A stretch of DNA of 5,974 nucleotides from Sphingomonadaceae bacterium (GTDB taxonomy: Bacteria > Pseudomonadota > Alphaproteobacteria > Sphingomonadales > Sphingomonadaceae), in NCBI GenBank assembly GCA_013821585.1, contig JACDGO010000144.1:1-5974 (forward strand). The letters run 5' to 3'. The notes under the pieces are model-generated. The model searched no databases. It was given only the letters and a program-made list of their open reading frames with translations, and was not told where the DNA came from. Each line of letters begins with the position of its first letter. The first letter of the stretch is position 1. Below, one piece after another: positions 5,717 to 5,974 of the stretch. The translations under genes were made by a program, and so were the position numbers.

Positions 5717-5974
5717 ATGGCAACTATCCATTTAGTGGGCGCGTCCCTAATCGCGCTGGCCGTGAGCGCGCCGGCGATTGCGCAGAACACCGCAGCGCCC
5801 GCGCCGGCCGTCGCCGAATAATCCGACGACATCATCGTCACCGCCACCAAACGCGAACAGACGCTCCAGGACGTGCCAATCTCGGTTTCCGTGACAGCGC
5901 AGGATACGGTCGAGAAAGCGCAGATCCGCGACCTCATCGATCTACAATCGGTCGTTCCTTCGCTGAAGGTGTCG
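5717..5974 (+). pseudogene. TonB-dependent receptor, 5' part, interrupted by an in-frame stop
   Basis: This is the start of an outer-membrane TonB-dependent receptor, the class that imports iron chelates, vitamins or organic substrates using the TonB-ExbBD energy system. ATG 5717 follows a GGAGAGGA ribosome binding site. Residues 1-22 form a signal peptide (hydrophobic LIALAVSAPAIA, cleavage before Q23), followed by a Pro/Ala linker. Codon 35 is TAA (5819-5821). The same frame then continues with SDDIIVTATKR (36-46), the TonB box, and QTLQDVPISVSVTAQD...DLQSVVPSLKVS, the start of the plug domain, up to the window edge. The reading frame is kept on both sides, so this looks like a single substitution (for example from GAA or CAA) and not a frameshift. 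Starts downstream of the stop would lack a signal peptide and could not be exported. The signal peptide's n-region (MATIHLVG) has no Lys or Arg, which is unusual. A sequencing error is the main alternative. Confidence 0.8.

Noticed and set aside
1..5974. CRISPR arrays, tRNA or rRNA genes, insertion sequences
   Set aside because: I saw no regularly spaced repeats, no tRNA cloverleaf or rRNA-like sequence, and no transposase or terminal inverted repeats with target duplications.

Overview
The window looks like a piece of a GC-rich alphaproteobacterial chromosome, most probably a sphingomonad (Sphingomonas, Novosphingobium or Sphingobium type). The main clues are the PEPxxWA form of the PEP-CTERM sorting tail, which is typical of that order, and a TonB-dependent receptor whose box reads DDIIVTATKR. 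This placement rests on recognised motifs and not on a database search.

Layout from left to right. A short unassigned open frame runs in from the left edge. It is followed by an MDR-type alcohol dehydrogenase/quinone oxidoreductase gene on the + strand that has lost its N-terminal part (159-923). A convergent intergenic stretch with strong hairpins separates it from a - strand PEP-CTERM-anchored secreted protein of unknown function (1127-2035). A 317-base divergent gap follows, then a + strand nitronate monooxygenase (2353-3420, GTG start). Convergent to it is a small YciI/DGPF-family protein (3507-3845, - strand). After a 344-base gap with only weak hairpins come two - strand genes reading right to left: a TetR-family regulator (4918-5556) and then an NADP-binding F420 reductase-like oxidoreductase (4190-4843). 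Divergent from tetR, a TonB-dependent receptor starts at 5717 and runs off the right edge. It carries an in-frame TAA stop between signal peptide and TonB box.

How the parts may work together. The tetR/TonB-receptor intergenic region holds a good sigma70-like promoter towards the receptor, a -10-like hexamer towards tetR, and a perfect 9+9 bp inverted repeat overlapping both. That is the usual arrangement for a regulator controlling itself and a divergent uptake gene. The oxidoreductase downstream of tetR has its own inverted repeat and -10-like box and may belong to the same regulon. The remaining genes (MDR fragment, nitronate monooxygenase, YciI) are redox or accessory functions with no visible operon link to each other.

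Overall this reads as an accessory region under decay, with one truncated and one nonsense-interrupted gene. I see no clearly new multi-gene system. The most interesting points are the interrupted receptor next to an apparently intact control region, and the PEP-CTERM protein without a recognisable domain.
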